Shown here: positions 50,975 to 60,090 of the stretch, piece by piece
Layout of the letters: each line of letters starts with the position of its first letter
How positions within the stretch are numbered: position 1 is the first letter of the stretch
Source of the DNA: Algoriphagus sp.
Lineage (GTDB): Bacteria; Bacteroidota; Bacteroidia; Cytophagales; Cyclobacteriaceae
Assembly (NCBI RefSeq): GCF_024305035.1
Contig: NZ_JAMWZB010000005.1
Coordinates: 107,907-171,906 of the forward strand
Direction of reading: 5' to 3'
Length of the DNA: 64,000 nucleotides
Program-made: the position numbers and the translations under genes
The notes under the pieces: model-generated
Database searches by the model: none
The model's input: the letters and a program-made list of their open reading frames with translations, nothing else
Told to the model about the DNA's origin: nothing

Positions 50975-52237
50975 ATGAAACTCATGGAAGAAACCACTCC
51001 TCTGTTTGCAAATGATGCAGTCGTATTTGGAATTTTGATTGGTATTGTGGCCCTGGTTTTTGCGACCGCTGAAAGCAAGAACAGTTTTTTTAAAAAATTC
51101 TATCGTGTAGTCCCTACAGTTTTGCTTTGTTATTTCATCCCTGCGGTTTTTAATTCTCTAGGCCTTATTTCGGGTGAGCAATCCAACCTGTATTTCGTTT
51201 CAAGTCGATATTTATTGCCAGCTTCATTGGTTCTTTTTACCTTAAGTATTGATTTAAAAGCAATACTAAAATTGGGTCCCAAGGCTTTGACCATGTTTTT
51301 GGCTGGTACTTTTGGGATTATTTTGGGAGGTCCTTTGGCTTTGGTTACCGTTAGTTTTTTTCAGCCCGAATTAATGGGAGGAAGTGGGCCGGAAGAAATA
51401 TGGAGAGGGCTGGCTACTATAGCAGGTTCGTGGATTGGTGGTGGAGCTAATCAAACCGCAATGCTGGAAGTTTTTGGGGCGAGCCCCACACTTTTTGCTC
51501 AGATGATTGCAGTAGATGTCTTAGTGGCAAATCTTTGGATGGCCTTTCTTTTGTATTGGGCCGGAAATCCCGATAAAATCGATAAATTATTTAAAGCAGA
51601 TACTACTGCAATCTATGAATTAAGAGATAAAATTGAAGATTTCCGTGCAGGAATTATGAAGATTCCAACCTTAGCCGATACGATGAAAATCATGGGAATT
51701 GCTTTTGGAGTGACTGCGATTTCCCACTTCATTGCCGATATTTTGGCACCTTATATCGGTGAGAATTTTCCACATCTAGACCAGTATTCGTTAAATTCTT
51801 CGTTCTTTTGGATTGTTGTTGTAGCCACAACGCTAGGATTGATTTTATCCTTTACCAAAGCCCGAAACCTAGAGGGGGCAGGAGCTTCTCGTTTTGGCTC
51901 GGTATTTTTGTATGTGTTAGTAGCTACCATTGGGATGCAGATGGATTTGGGTGCTGTATTGGACAACCCCATTTTGTTTTTAATCGGGATTTTATGGATT
52001 TTGTTTCATATCATCATCATGCTGTTGGTGGCTTGGATGATTAAGGCTCCGTTTTTTTACGTGGCTGTAGGGTCACAAGCCAACATCGGAGGTGCTGCAT
52101 CTGCCCCAATTGTTGCCTCGGCTTTTGATTCTTCTCTTGCTCCTGTGGGAGTACTGTTGGCGGTTCTGGGGTATGCAGTGGGGACTTATGGGGCCTATTT
52201 GTGTGCGGTGTTAATGCAATGGGTTTCGGTTAGTTAG
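50975..52237 (+). CDS. DUF819 family integral membrane protein
   Basis: A 420-residue protein from the ATG at 50975 (the frame extends into the preceding Nudix gene; ATG 50984 is also possible). About ten transmembrane segments occur. Gly-rich membrane motifs in two related halves are characteristic: 'SWIGGGANQTAMLEVFG' and 'SQANIGGAASAPIVASAF', as in DUF819/YjcL proteins. The family resembles transporters of the cation/acid symporter class; substrate unknown. Confidence 0.87.
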   Translation: MKLMEETTPLFANDAVVFGILIGIVALVFATAESKNSFFKKFYRVVPTVLLCYFIPAVFNSLGLISGEQSNLYFVSSRYLLPASLVLFTLSIDLKAILKLGPKALTMFLAGTFGIILGGPLALVTVSFFQPELMGGSGPEEIWRGLATIAGSWIGGGANQTAMLEVFGASPTLFAQMIAVDVLVANLWMAFLLYWAGNPDKIDKLFKADTTAIYELRDKIEDFRAGIMKIPTLADTMKIMGIAFGVTAISHFIADILAPYIGENFPHLDQYSLNSSFFWIVVVATTLGLILSFTKARNLEGAGASRFGSVFLYVLVATIGMQMDLGAVLDNPILFLIGILWILFHIIIMLLVAWMIKAPFFYVAVGSQANIGGAASAPIVASAFDSSLAPVGVLLAVLGYAVGTYGAYLCAVLMQWVSVS

Positions 52238-52262
52238 CGGATTTTGATTAGTTTGGGTACCG

Positions 52263-52520
52263 ATGAAACACAATAGACAATTGGTTTTTCTTTGTAGTGG
52301 CTCTGATTGCAAAGGAGCGGGGGCAAAATCAATTAAAAAAGAACTGAAAAGTGAATTGAAATCTGGTTCCCTTAAAGGCAGGTGTAAGCTGATTGAGACC
52401 AAATGCTTGGATATGTGTAAATCTGCTCCGGTAGGGATTGTGGAAAATTTTTTTTGTAAAAAGACCACTTCTTCCCAATTCATTAACGAAATAAAAAAAG
52501 CCCTGAACGTGCAGGGCTAA
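52263..52520 (+). CDS. Thioredoxin-like [2Fe-2S] ferredoxin
   Basis: An 85-residue protein with four Cys placed as in thioredoxin-fold 2Fe-2S ferredoxins: 'CSGSDC' near 11-16 and 'CLDMC' near 48-52, plus 'SAPVGIVE'. It is probably an electron carrier. Its last codons are part of the terminator of the convergent YbjQ gene. Confidence 0.85.
   Translation: MKHNRQLVFLCSGSDCKGAGAKSIKKELKSELKSGSLKGRCKLIETKCLDMCKSAPVGIVENFFCKKTTSSQFINEIKKALNVQG
52490..52518 (-). terminator. Terminator of the YbjQ gene inside the ferredoxin coding end
   Basis: AGCCCTG (52499-52505) pairs with CAGGGCT (52512-52518); on the minus strand it is followed by seven T. It encodes the last residues of the convergent ferredoxin. 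Confidence 0.8.
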
Positions 52521-52523
52521 CTT

Positions 52524-52844
52524 TTAGATTTTGGTGACTTTGACCGCAGTTCCACTTGCGGTAACCATCAGCATGCCGTCTCGAATGGTTTCGTAGTCAA
52601 GGTCAATTCCAACGATGGCATTGGCTCCAAATCCCCGGGCTTGCATTTCCATCTCTGCCATGGCAGTGGCTTTGGCTTCCCGCAGAACCCGCTCATAAGC
52701 AGAAGAGCGACCGCCTACAATGTCGGTAATGCTGGCAAAGAAATCTTTAAAAACATTGGCTCCAATAATGGTTTCTCCGGATACGATTCCCAGATATCCC
52801 TCAATTTTGTGTCCTTCTAGACTGTTGGTGGTCGTGATGATCAT
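52524..52844 (-). CDS. YbjQ family (UPF0145) heavy-metal-binding-type protein
   Basis: A 106-residue protein from the ATG at 52844. The family pattern is strong: '[20 protein letters not shown]', '[45 protein letters not shown]', ending '[10 protein letters not shown]'. It forms small oligomers; its function is unknown, and the metal-binding label is historical. It is the only gene on its strand here. Confidence 0.92.
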   Translation of the reverse strand: MIITTTNSLEGHKIEGYLGIVSGETIIGANVFKDFFASITDIVGGRSSAYERVLREAKATAMAEMEMQARGFGANAIVGIDLDYETIRDGMLMVTASGTAVKVTKI

Positions 52845-53059
52845 GATGAATTGTTTAAAGTTAGTTGTGAGTTCTAGCACGGATTTTTTAGCTCAAAAGT
52901 TTCATCAGGTTGTCATTTGTGTTTTTGAACTTAAGTTTATGAAATGCTGATCTATTCTTTTTCAACGATTTAAAGGTTATTACCTAAATTTTTATAAAAA
53001 AAGAACGACACTATGACCGAAAACACCAGATATTTTGGAATAAATTTTTATTTTTCGAC

Positions 53060-56000
53060 ATGAGTCAACTTCAGCATTTTGATATTTCTGACTTTTTGAA
53101 TGAAATCAAGGAGCCCCTTTTTTTAATGGACTCCGAAGAAATTATTTTTTGGAATTCTTATGCAAAGGAACAATTTCAAGCCTTACCTGAAAGTTGGAAA
53201 CTCTGGATTGAAAATGATGATTTTAGTCAAAAAATTGTTCGGTTTTTTGAAACGGGTGAGGTTCCGAATCGGAATTTTTATAAAACACTTCGTCATCAAG
53301 ACGGAGAGAAGATTAGGTTTGAATGGAGTTTTACCAATTTGCCATCGACCTATACCTCAAGATTTTTGATTGTCAAAGGCAGTCGAGTCAAATATTTTGG
53401 ATCACATCCTTTCCGAAATCCCTGGTCTAACGAGTCTTTTCAGGAAAAAGAGGAGTTAAATTATATTCAAAGTATTCTCAACAACAGTCATGATCTGATT
53501 GCTATTCTGGATGAGCAGGGTATTTATAAATTTATTTCAGAGTCGGTCAGTGAAAAGCTTGGTTTTCCGGTTGAGTCAATTTTGGGGAAAAATTTCAGAG
53601 ATCTCGAAAAGGAGGGGATTATTGAGATCGTAAAGGGTTCCTTTGAGGAATTGCTGGCCTCGGGACCAGACCAGGAAGTACCTATAGATTTTTGGATTAA
53701 ACGAAGAAATGGTCCAAAGATTTACTTAGAGAGCTATGGTAAAAATCTGCTTGACCATCCAGAGATCGGAGGGGTTTTATTTAGCAGCAGAGATATTACC
53801 GAATTTATTGAAACTGAAAAGTCCCTTCAAAAAAGGTATGAAATTGAAAACCTGATCAACCAAGTGTCTTCCCAGCTGATCAATGGGCAGCTGACTGAGG
53901 TAGAGCGGGATTTCCAAAACACATTAAAGCTATTCGGTGGTTTCATCAAAGCAGATCAGGCCTTTGTTTTGATTTTCAATTCGGATACCGATTCGCTCGA
54001 AGTCTTAAATTCTTGGAATCGATCTGATCAAAAAAATGGGTTGCCGGATTCTATTCCAGAATTGGTCTATTCTCGAAAAAAACGACTCGAGGCCGGAATC
54101 GTGAAGTTGATTCAGCCTGAAGCTGCTCATGATGATTATTCCCATCTTTTTATTCCGATGAATTCGGCCACCCAATTGCATGGGGTGATTTATTTTCAAA
54201 TCGAAATCTCCAAATTACAATTCGCGGAGAAAGATTTGCAGATTTTCCGACAATTAGGGGATATTTTGGCAGGGGCATATCTGAGTAGATTGATGACCAG
54301 GAGATTGGAGCGGAATGAAAATCTCTTGACCACTACTGAGCGACTTTCCAAGTCAGGTTCTTGGAGGTTTAATACCAGTAAAAATCTTTTTTATGTATCG
54401 GGGGGATTGGCCCGCCTTTTTGAATTGGGCGATCAACCGTTGACGGCAGAATATTCTTCCCTGATCTATAAAATTGAAAAGCCCGATCGGGCTCGGTTTG
54501 TCAAACATTTGAAACAAGTAATAAAAACTAAAGGACAAGTCTCGGGGGAGTTTATGATTCGGACTGAGGCTCAAAAAATAAAATTTTTGAGTTATGAAAT
54601 CGAGGTGAGGGAAGATTTATTCAGATCTGGCCTAGAGGTGAATGGTTTTTGTACCGATATTACACACAAGCGGGCTGCAGATGAGTATTTGCGCTTGCAA
54701 TCACAGATTTTGGCTCAGGTGGATGATCCGATTATGGTTACGGATTTAAACCTAAAAGTCATTTATTTGAATGAAGCTGCCCAACAATTTTTTTCAGCCG
54801 AAACTGCCCAAGCCATCAATCAATCTATCCAGAAGCTTTTAAGCATTGAATGGGATCGAAGCGTTCCACTGAATACCATTGCAGCCAATCTTCAAGTGGG
54901 GGATTCTTGGCGGCAGGAAGTGATGTTGACTACTGATCTGTTGGACCAACTTCCCTATGAATTATCGGTCCAGGGGATCCATGCCGAAGGAAAACAGAAG
55001 ATTGGCTATTCCTTTTTGTTCCGAAGTTTGGTGGAACGATATCAAAGTCAAGAAATAGCGATAAGAGCTCGAAAAATCGTCGAAAATAGTCCTGCTGTTC
55101 TCTTCAGAGTGGATCCTAATGATAATTATCGGATTCATTATATCTCAGAGAATATCAATCGCTTCGGATATAATTCCAAAGATTTGATGGAAAAAGGTAT
55201 TCCATTCATGGAATTGGTCCATCCTGAAGATGTGATAAAAATTAATGCACAAAAGGAAAAAACAAGAGTCCATTTGGGGATTCCTTCATTTTCTGGCCAA
55301 TATCGAATCAGGCACCAGGCGGGGCATTATGTCTGGGTAGAGGATAAAACCACTGATGTTCGAAATAATGAAGGAGAGATTATCATGCATGAAGGATTGT
55401 TTCAGGATATTTCGGAACGGAAAAGTTTTGAGGTATTTAAAGCCGAAAAAGAGAAACAATACCGTGTGCTAGCCTCTAATATCCCGGGGACCAATATTTT
55501 CTTATTGGATGCCAATCGTCGGTATATTTTAGCGGAAGGAACCAACTTTGAGTATTGGGAGCTGCGGCCGGAGGATTTTGAAGGCAGGCATCTTTCAGAG
55601 ATAGTCCTTACTGATCCCAAGCAGATTGAAGAGCTATTAGACCGGGTTTATTTTGATCAAGAAATTGTCGAATCCGAGTTTAAATTTAAGGATCGGTGGT
55701 ATCATCGATTAATTCGGCCGATTATTGAGTCGGGCAGAGTCGCCTATGCATTGACTATCATTCGGGATATCACTTCTGAATATCAGGCCAAAGCCAATCT
55801 CAAAAGATCAGAGGAGAAATACCGGACCCTTGTGGAAGAATCCACCGAGGTGATATTCTCTTTATCAGAAACTTTTGTTTTAGATTATGTTTCGCCTAAC
55901 CTCAGTCAATTTTTGGGTTATGAGGCGGCTGAAGTTTTAGGAAAAAGCATCTTTGAGTACTTGAACCCGGAGGATTTAGATGTATTTCAATCCAGACTGA

Positions 56001-57346
56001 GTAAATCAAAAGATTTTCTGGCAGAAAATCAGTTTTTGGAATTTAGAATTCGCCATAAAAACGGAAACTACCGGATTTTCAATTCCAATGGAAAAATGGT
56101 CATGGATAAAGGGTCCAATACTCGGTATTATACCGGGATTGCCCGAGATATTTCGAAATTGAAAGAAGCTCAGCGGGAACTCCTTTTGGCTAAAGAAATG
56201 GCTGAAATGGCTTCTCAGGCGAAATCTCAATTCTTATCCATCATGAGTCATGAAATTCGTACTCCGATGAATGCGGTGATCGGGTTGGCACATTTTCTAA
56301 TGGAGGAGGACCCCCGTCCAGATCAGCTGGAAAATTTAAAAACGCTACAATTCTCGGCTGAAAGTTTGATGGCCTTGATTAATGACATATTAGATTTTAA
56401 TAAGATTGAATCCGGCAAGGTGGAGCTGGAGTCTATTCCCTTTGACTTGAAATACCTGATTCAGCGAATTATTCATTCCCACAGTTTTCAAGCGCATGAA
56501 AAGCCCATCGAAATCCTCACTGAATTTGACCGAGCAATTCCAGAATTAGTGATCGGGGACTCCATACGGATTGGACAAGTGGTAAATAACCTGATATCCA
56601 ATGCGATTAAATTCACGGAACGTGGCCAAGTAAAAGTCAGTCTCAAAGCGCTCAACAAGGAAGCCGATAAGGTAAAGATCCTTTTTCGCTTCGTGGACAC
56701 GGGAATTGGAATTCCCCAGGATAAAGTGGCTGGGATATTTGAAGCTTTTACGCAAGCAAGTTCGTCTACTACCCGAAAATTTGGAGGAACAGGCCTGGGA
56801 TTGGCCATTGTCAAGCGATTGATTCATTTACACGGTGGAAAAATTGATTACCATCCCAACCCCCAGGGAGGCAGTATCTTCGAATTTGAACTTGAATTTG
56901 AGTATCCAAATGAAGATCTTAAGCATGCCGTACAGGAAAAAGAGGCTTCAGCCAAGTCCCTCCAACAAGCTTCAATTTTGGTGGCTGAGGACAACTCGGT
57001 GAACCAAATTTTGATTCGCAAATTTCTAAAAAAATGGAATGCGGGAAATCTCGTTTTTGCCGCAGATGGTCAGGAAGCGGTGGATTTGTTTGAAGAAGGT
57101 GATTTTGACTTGATTTTGGTGGACCTTCAAATGCCCGTGATGGATGGGTTTACCGCTGCCAGAATCATGCGCAGTCATCCCGATTCCAAAAAATCAGGGC
57201 TTCCTATTTTGGCCTTGACTGCGAGTTCATATCATGAAGTGAAAGATGCCTTAGATGAAATCGGCTTTGAAGACTATATCCCCAAACCGTTTTCTCCGGA
57301 AGTGCTTTACGAAAAAATGATCAAGCATCTTCACCCCAAAAATTGA
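53060..57346 (+). CDS. Hybrid sensor histidine kinase with many PAS domains
   Basis: A 1428-residue cytoplasmic-looking protein without transmembrane segments. Around seven PAS-like segments (starting near residues 5, 130, 435, 550, 670, 800 and 930, several followed by PAC-like 'DISERK'/'DITHKR' ends) and a GAF-like segment (about 250-420) precede the kinase. H-box 'MSHEIRTPMN' (His1064), N-box 'NLISNAIKFTE', 'DTGIGIP' and 'GGTGLGLAI' define the ATPase. A C-terminal receiver has 'VAEDNSVNQ' and phospho-acceptor Asp1355 in 'VDLQMPVMDG'. No output domain or cognate regulator is adjacent. Confidence 0.93.
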   Translation: MSQLQHFDISDFLNEIKEPLFLMDSEEIIFWNSYAKEQFQALPESWKLWIENDDFSQKIVRFFETGEVPNRNFYKTLRHQDGEKIRFEWSFTNLPSTYTSRFLIVKGSRVKYFGSHPFRNPWSNESFQEKEELNYIQSILNNSHDLIAILDEQGIYKFISESVSEKLGFPVESILGKNFRDLEKEGIIEIVKGSFEELLASGPDQEVPIDFWIKRRNGPKIYLESYGKNLLDHPEIGGVLFSSRDITEFIETEKSLQKRYEIENLINQVSSQLINGQLTEVERDFQNTLKLFGGFIKADQAFVLIFNSDTDSLEVLNSWNRSDQKNGLPDSIPELVYSRKKRLEAGIVKLIQPEAAHDDYSHLFIPMNSATQLHGVIYFQIEISKLQFAEKDLQIFRQLGDILAGAYLSRLMTRRLERNENLLTTTERLSKSGSWRFNTSKNLFYVSGGLARLFELGDQPLTAEYSSLIYKIEKPDRARFVKHLKQVIKTKGQVSGEFMIRTEAQKIKFLSYEIEVREDLFRSGLEVNGFCTDITHKRAADEYLRLQSQILAQVDDPIMVTDLNLKVIYLNEAAQQFFSAETAQAINQSIQKLLSIEWDRSVPLNTIAANLQVGDSWRQEVMLTTDLLDQLPYELSVQGIHAEGKQKIGYSFLFRSLVERYQSQEIAIRARKIVENSPAVLFRVDPNDNYRIHYISENINRFGYNSKDLMEKGIPFMELVHPEDVIKINAQKEKTRVHLGIPSFSGQYRIRHQAGHYVWVEDKTTDVRNNEGEIIMHEGLFQDISERKSFEVFKAEKEKQYRVLASNIPGTNIFLLDANRRYILAEGTNFEYWELRPEDFEGRHLSEIVLTDPKQIEELLDRVYFDQEIVESEFKFKDRWYHRLIRPIIESGRVAYALTIIRDITSEYQAKANLKRSEEKYRTLVEESTEVIFSLSETFVLDYVSPNLSQFLGYEAAEVLGKSIFEYLNPEDLDVFQSRLSKSKDFLAENQFLEFRIRHKNGNYRIFNSNGKMVMDKGSNTRYYTGIARDISKLKEAQRELLLAKEMAEMASQAKSQFLSIMSHEIRTPMNAVIGLAHFLMEEDPRPDQLENLKTLQFSAESLMALINDILDFNKIESGKVELESIPFDLKYLIQRIIHSHSFQAHEKPIEILTEFDRAIPELVIGDSIRIGQVVNNLISNAIKFTERGQVKVSLKALNKEADKVKILFRFVDTGIGIPQDKVAGIFEAFTQASSSTTRKFGGTGLGLAIVKRLIHLHGGKIDYHPNPQGGSIFEFELEFEYPNEDLKHAVQEKEASAKSLQQASILVAEDNSVNQILIRKFLKKWNAGNLVFAADGQEAVDLFEEGDFDLILVDLQMPVMDGFTAARIMRSHPDSKKSGLPILALTASSYHEVKDALDEIGFEDYIPKPFSPEVLYEKMIKHLHPKN

Positions 57347-57374
57347 CCAGATTAAGGTTTTAGCATTAATTTTG
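57343..57374 (+). promoter_or_regulatory. Bacteroidota-type promoter (TTG-N21-TAATTTTG)
   Basis: TTG at 57343-57345 overlaps the end of the kinase gene; TAATTTTG is at 57367-57374, spacing 21 bp. It drives the gene at 57424. Confidence 0.75.
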
Positions 57375-57423
57375 CCTATTCGGTAAACTCAATCATCTTC
57401 CAAGCCAAACCTGCCTCAAGCCA

Positions 57424-58743
57424 ATGTCTATTTTTTTTAGAATTAGCCTATTGTTCCTTTTTTTGGGATTATTGTGTCCGAAGGGAGAAGCTCAGCGGCT
57501 GCTAGACAAACGCTCGAGTTTTTACACTACAGTTGGAATCAGTGGCGCCAAGCTCAATCAGTTTGATAACCTGCTGGAGGAGCGAGGGTTGACCGGTTTG
57601 AGACGACGCTACCGGACGATCGGATTAGGCTATCAGACGCGGATCAATGATTTTGTTTTGGGAATGGAATTGTTTCAAAACAGAAGTGCCCAGAGCCGCT
57701 TGGACGATTACCGAATTGGATATCGAACTTCACGTGCGATGTTGAATATTGGCTATTCCTTTACCGAGGAAGGGAAATTTCAATTGATTCATTACATGTC
57801 CATGGGTGTCGGTTTTTTGAATTTTCAAATGCTACCCGAAAAACGGCCCTCAAACCTAGATGACTTTCTAGCAAATCCAGCCAATGGGATAATACTCCGA
57901 AAAATGGATATTCATAAAGGGAGTAAAAATTTCGGCGGATTCCTGACCGAAATAGGCTTTCAGCTGAGCTATGATTTCAATATTTTAGGAAGAAAGGAAG
58001 CCCTTTTTGTCTTGGCAAAAATGGGCTATTCCTTTAGCCCTTTTGAGGGAAAGTGGGAAATGAATCAAATGTCCTTTGACAACACGCAAGCTGGGGCATT
58101 TTTTCGGGTAGGTGCTGGAGTGACCTTGCCAGATAGAAATTTTTTCTATAAAGATGCCTCGGTTAGCTTTCAGCTTTTGTCAGGAATTCATTTTACGCAG
58201 GCAGATGCGTTTAATGAACAGCTCGTACAAGCTGGGTATGAGCCTCTTGGTGGAAAACCTTCAAATTTGGGTTTAAGAATGCTCGTTGAAAATGGGGGGT
58301 TCTTGTATGGGGCCGATGTTTTTAATCTCTCCAATAGTGGATCTGCCAATGAACAGCGGGAACATTCACTCAACAGTTTAAGAGTTTATGCAGTCGCTGG
58401 ACATAAATTTATCCAATTCAGAAATTTCAGTATAGCTGGATTGGCAGGATTGGGTTTTGGAAATTTACGGTATAGCTTGTTGCAAAAAAACAAGCCTGAT
58501 TTTCCTGAACTCTTTGAACAGCGGAAATTTGATGGATACTTACGTAACTCTGGATTGATGGGGAAACCTGAAATTATGGTAGAGTATGGGATGCCGGTGA
58601 CCAAAAGAAAATTATTTGATTTGGTCTTTTCTGCCTCTTTGGGGTATGAATTGGCCTTGGCCAACTACCGACTTGGGGAATTCGACATGGCAAACTATAT
58701 GAGTGCGCCCTACTTGATGATAGGATTAGGAGTACGGCCGTAA
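57424..58743 (+). CDS. Probable outer-membrane protein of unknown function
   Basis: A 439-residue protein with a signal peptide (hydrophobic core, then KGEAQ). The mature sequence is built of alternating strands with aromatic-glycine turns ('FYTTVGISGAKLNQF', 'IGLGYQTRINDFVLGMELF', 'LMIGLGVRP' at the C-terminus), indicating a beta-barrel of the kind common in Bacteroidota outer membranes. I know no specific family. It has its own promoter at 57343. Confidence 0.72.
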   Translation: MSIFFRISLLFLFLGLLCPKGEAQRLLDKRSSFYTTVGISGAKLNQFDNLLEERGLTGLRRRYRTIGLGYQTRINDFVLGMELFQNRSAQSRLDDYRIGYRTSRAMLNIGYSFTEEGKFQLIHYMSMGVGFLNFQMLPEKRPSNLDDFLANPANGIILRKMDIHKGSKNFGGFLTEIGFQLSYDFNILGRKEALFVLAKMGYSFSPFEGKWEMNQMSFDNTQAGAFFRVGAGVTLPDRNFFYKDASVSFQLLSGIHFTQADAFNEQLVQAGYEPLGGKPSNLGLRMLVENGGFLYGADVFNLSNSGSANEQREHSLNSLRVYAVAGHKFIQFRNFSIAGLAGLGFGNLRYSLLQKNKPDFPELFEQRKFDGYLRNSGLMGKPEIMVEYGMPVTKRKLFDLVFSASLGYELALANYRLGEFDMANYMSAPYLMIGLGVRP

Positions 58744-58854
58744 AGAAAGCAAAATCTCTATCCGATTAGGTGTTTTTTTGGGAAAAAATCAAAATTAAGG
58801 GCTACGGGGAGTCAATTTTTTAAGCCGTGCACTGTTTTATTGAGCGATAGCTAT

Positions 58855-58862
58855 TACCTTTG
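58855..58862 (+). promoter_or_regulatory. -7 promoter box of the metH-metF operon
   Basis: TACCTTTG matches TAnnTTTG exactly. The predicted start falls at about 58868, where the SAM aptamer begins. The -33 TTG is not at standard spacing. Confidence 0.6.
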
Positions 58863-58867
58863 TCAAA

Positions 58868-58965
58868 GCTTATCGAGAAAGACTGAGGGAAGGGCCCTAT
58901 GACGTCTTAGCAACCTGAAATCAAGGTGCTAACTCCCATTCCGGATTCGCCGGAAGAAGATGAGC
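58868..58965 (+). ncRNA. SAM-I riboswitch aptamer (S box)
   Basis: Conserved S-box elements occur in order: the P1 5' strand GCTTATC, AGAAAGACTGAGGGA, GGCCC-ATGAC, TTAGCAACC, AAGGTGCTAACTCC, then a P4 hairpin (CCGGATTCGCCGG) and AGATGAGC closing P1 (GCTTATC with GATGAGC, 7 bp). It senses S-adenosylmethionine and should reduce expression of the downstream metH1-metH2-metF operon. Downstream, CTCGATAGG (59002-59010) followed by six T can pair with CTTATCGAG at the 5' end of the aptamer. Confidence 0.93.
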
Positions 58966-59034
58966 GGAAAAGATTACTTCAGTACTTTTCTCCGTGGTTT
59001 GCTCGATAGGTTTTTTAACAGAAAATAGAATCAA

Positions 59035-60090
59035 ATGCAACATCCTACGGATACCCTTCTTCAGGCACTTCAAACTAGAATTTTGATTTTGGACGGAGCC
59101 ATGGGGACCATGATTCAGCGCTACAGGCTTACCGAAGATGATTTTCGTACTTCTGAACTCAAAAATCACCCCAAATCACTCAAAGGAAACAACGATTTAT
59201 TGTCCTTGAGTAGACCTGATATTATAAAGGCTATTCATGCTGAATATCTTCAAGCGGGGGCGGATATCATTGAAACCAATACATTTTCGGGCACCTCTAT
59301 TGCTCAGGCAGATTATGATCTGTCTCATTTGGCCTACCAGATCAATTTTCAATCGGCAACAATTGCTAGAGAAGTTGCAGACGAATTTACAGCCCAAGAC
59401 CCCTCCAAACCTCGTTTTGTGGCAGGCGCCATGGGTCCGACCAACCGGACAGCCTCCATCTCCCCGGATGTAAATGATCCAGGCTATCGGGCGGTTACTT
59501 TTGATCAGTTGGCCGAAGCTTATGCCGAGCAGGTTCGTGGCTTGCTGGATGGGGGATCTGATATTTTGTTGGTGGAAACCATTTTTGATACGCTCAATGC
59601 CAAAGCCGCATTGTACGCTATTCAAACGGTTTATGAAGAGCGAAATATTCCTTTGGACCCAAAAGAAGGGGGGATCCCAATTATGATTTCCGGGACAATT
59701 ACGGATGCCTCAGGTCGGACCCTTTCGGGGCAAACTACAGAGGCTTTTTTAATTTCAGTTTCCCATGTCCCTCTTCTTTCAGTTGGATTAAATTGTGCTT
59801 TGGGCGCCAAGGAATTGAGACCTTATCTTAAAGTCTTAGCTCAAAATGCCCCTTTTTACGTTTCTGCATATCCCAATGCCGGGCTTCCCAATGAATTTGG
59901 AGCTTATGATCAAGGGGCCAATGAAATGGCAGATCAGGTTCGGGATTTTTTAAAAGAAGGCATGTTGAATATTCTGGGGGGGTGCTGCGGTACAACACCG
60001 GATCATATTCGCGCAATGGCTAAACTTGCTGCGGAATTTCAACCAAGAAAAATCGAACAAGAATTGGAACAGGAGGATGCGGATGTCTAA
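59035..60090 (+). CDS. metH: Methionine synthase, homocysteine-binding half (split MetH)
   Basis: A 351-residue protein, equal to the N-terminal homocysteine S-methyltransferase barrel of MetH. '[11 protein letters not shown]' opens it; 'NTFSGT' and 'GPTNRT' follow. The zinc ligands are Cys254 in 'GLNCALGA' and Cys317/Cys318 in 'GGCCGTTP'. It binds and activates homocysteine. The cobalamin- and folate-binding parts are in the next ORF, with which it overlaps by 8 bp. Expression is under the SAM riboswitch. Confidence 0.94.
   Translation: MQHPTDTLLQALQTRILILDGAMGTMIQRYRLTEDDFRTSELKNHPKSLKGNNDLLSLSRPDIIKAIHAEYLQAGADIIETNTFSGTSIAQADYDLSHLAYQINFQSATIAREVADEFTAQDPSKPRFVAGAMGPTNRTASISPDVNDPGYRAVTFDQLAEAYAEQVRGLLDGGSDILLVETIFDTLNAKAALYAIQTVYEERNIPLDPKEGGIPIMISGTITDASGRTLSGQTTEAFLISVSHVPLLSVGLNCALGAKELRPYLKVLAQNAPFYVSAYPNAGLPNEFGAYDQGANEMADQVRDFLKEGMLNILGGCCGTTPDHIRAMAKLAAEFQPRKIEQELEQEDADV
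60071..60076 (+). promoter_or_regulatory. Perfect Shine-Dalgarno AGGAGG for the second metH half
   Basis: AGGAGG lies 6 nt before the ATG at 60083, inside the end of metH1. Such sites are rare in this phylum, so it may support coupled reinitiation and decides the start (the ATG at 60077 is too close). Confidence 0.6.
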
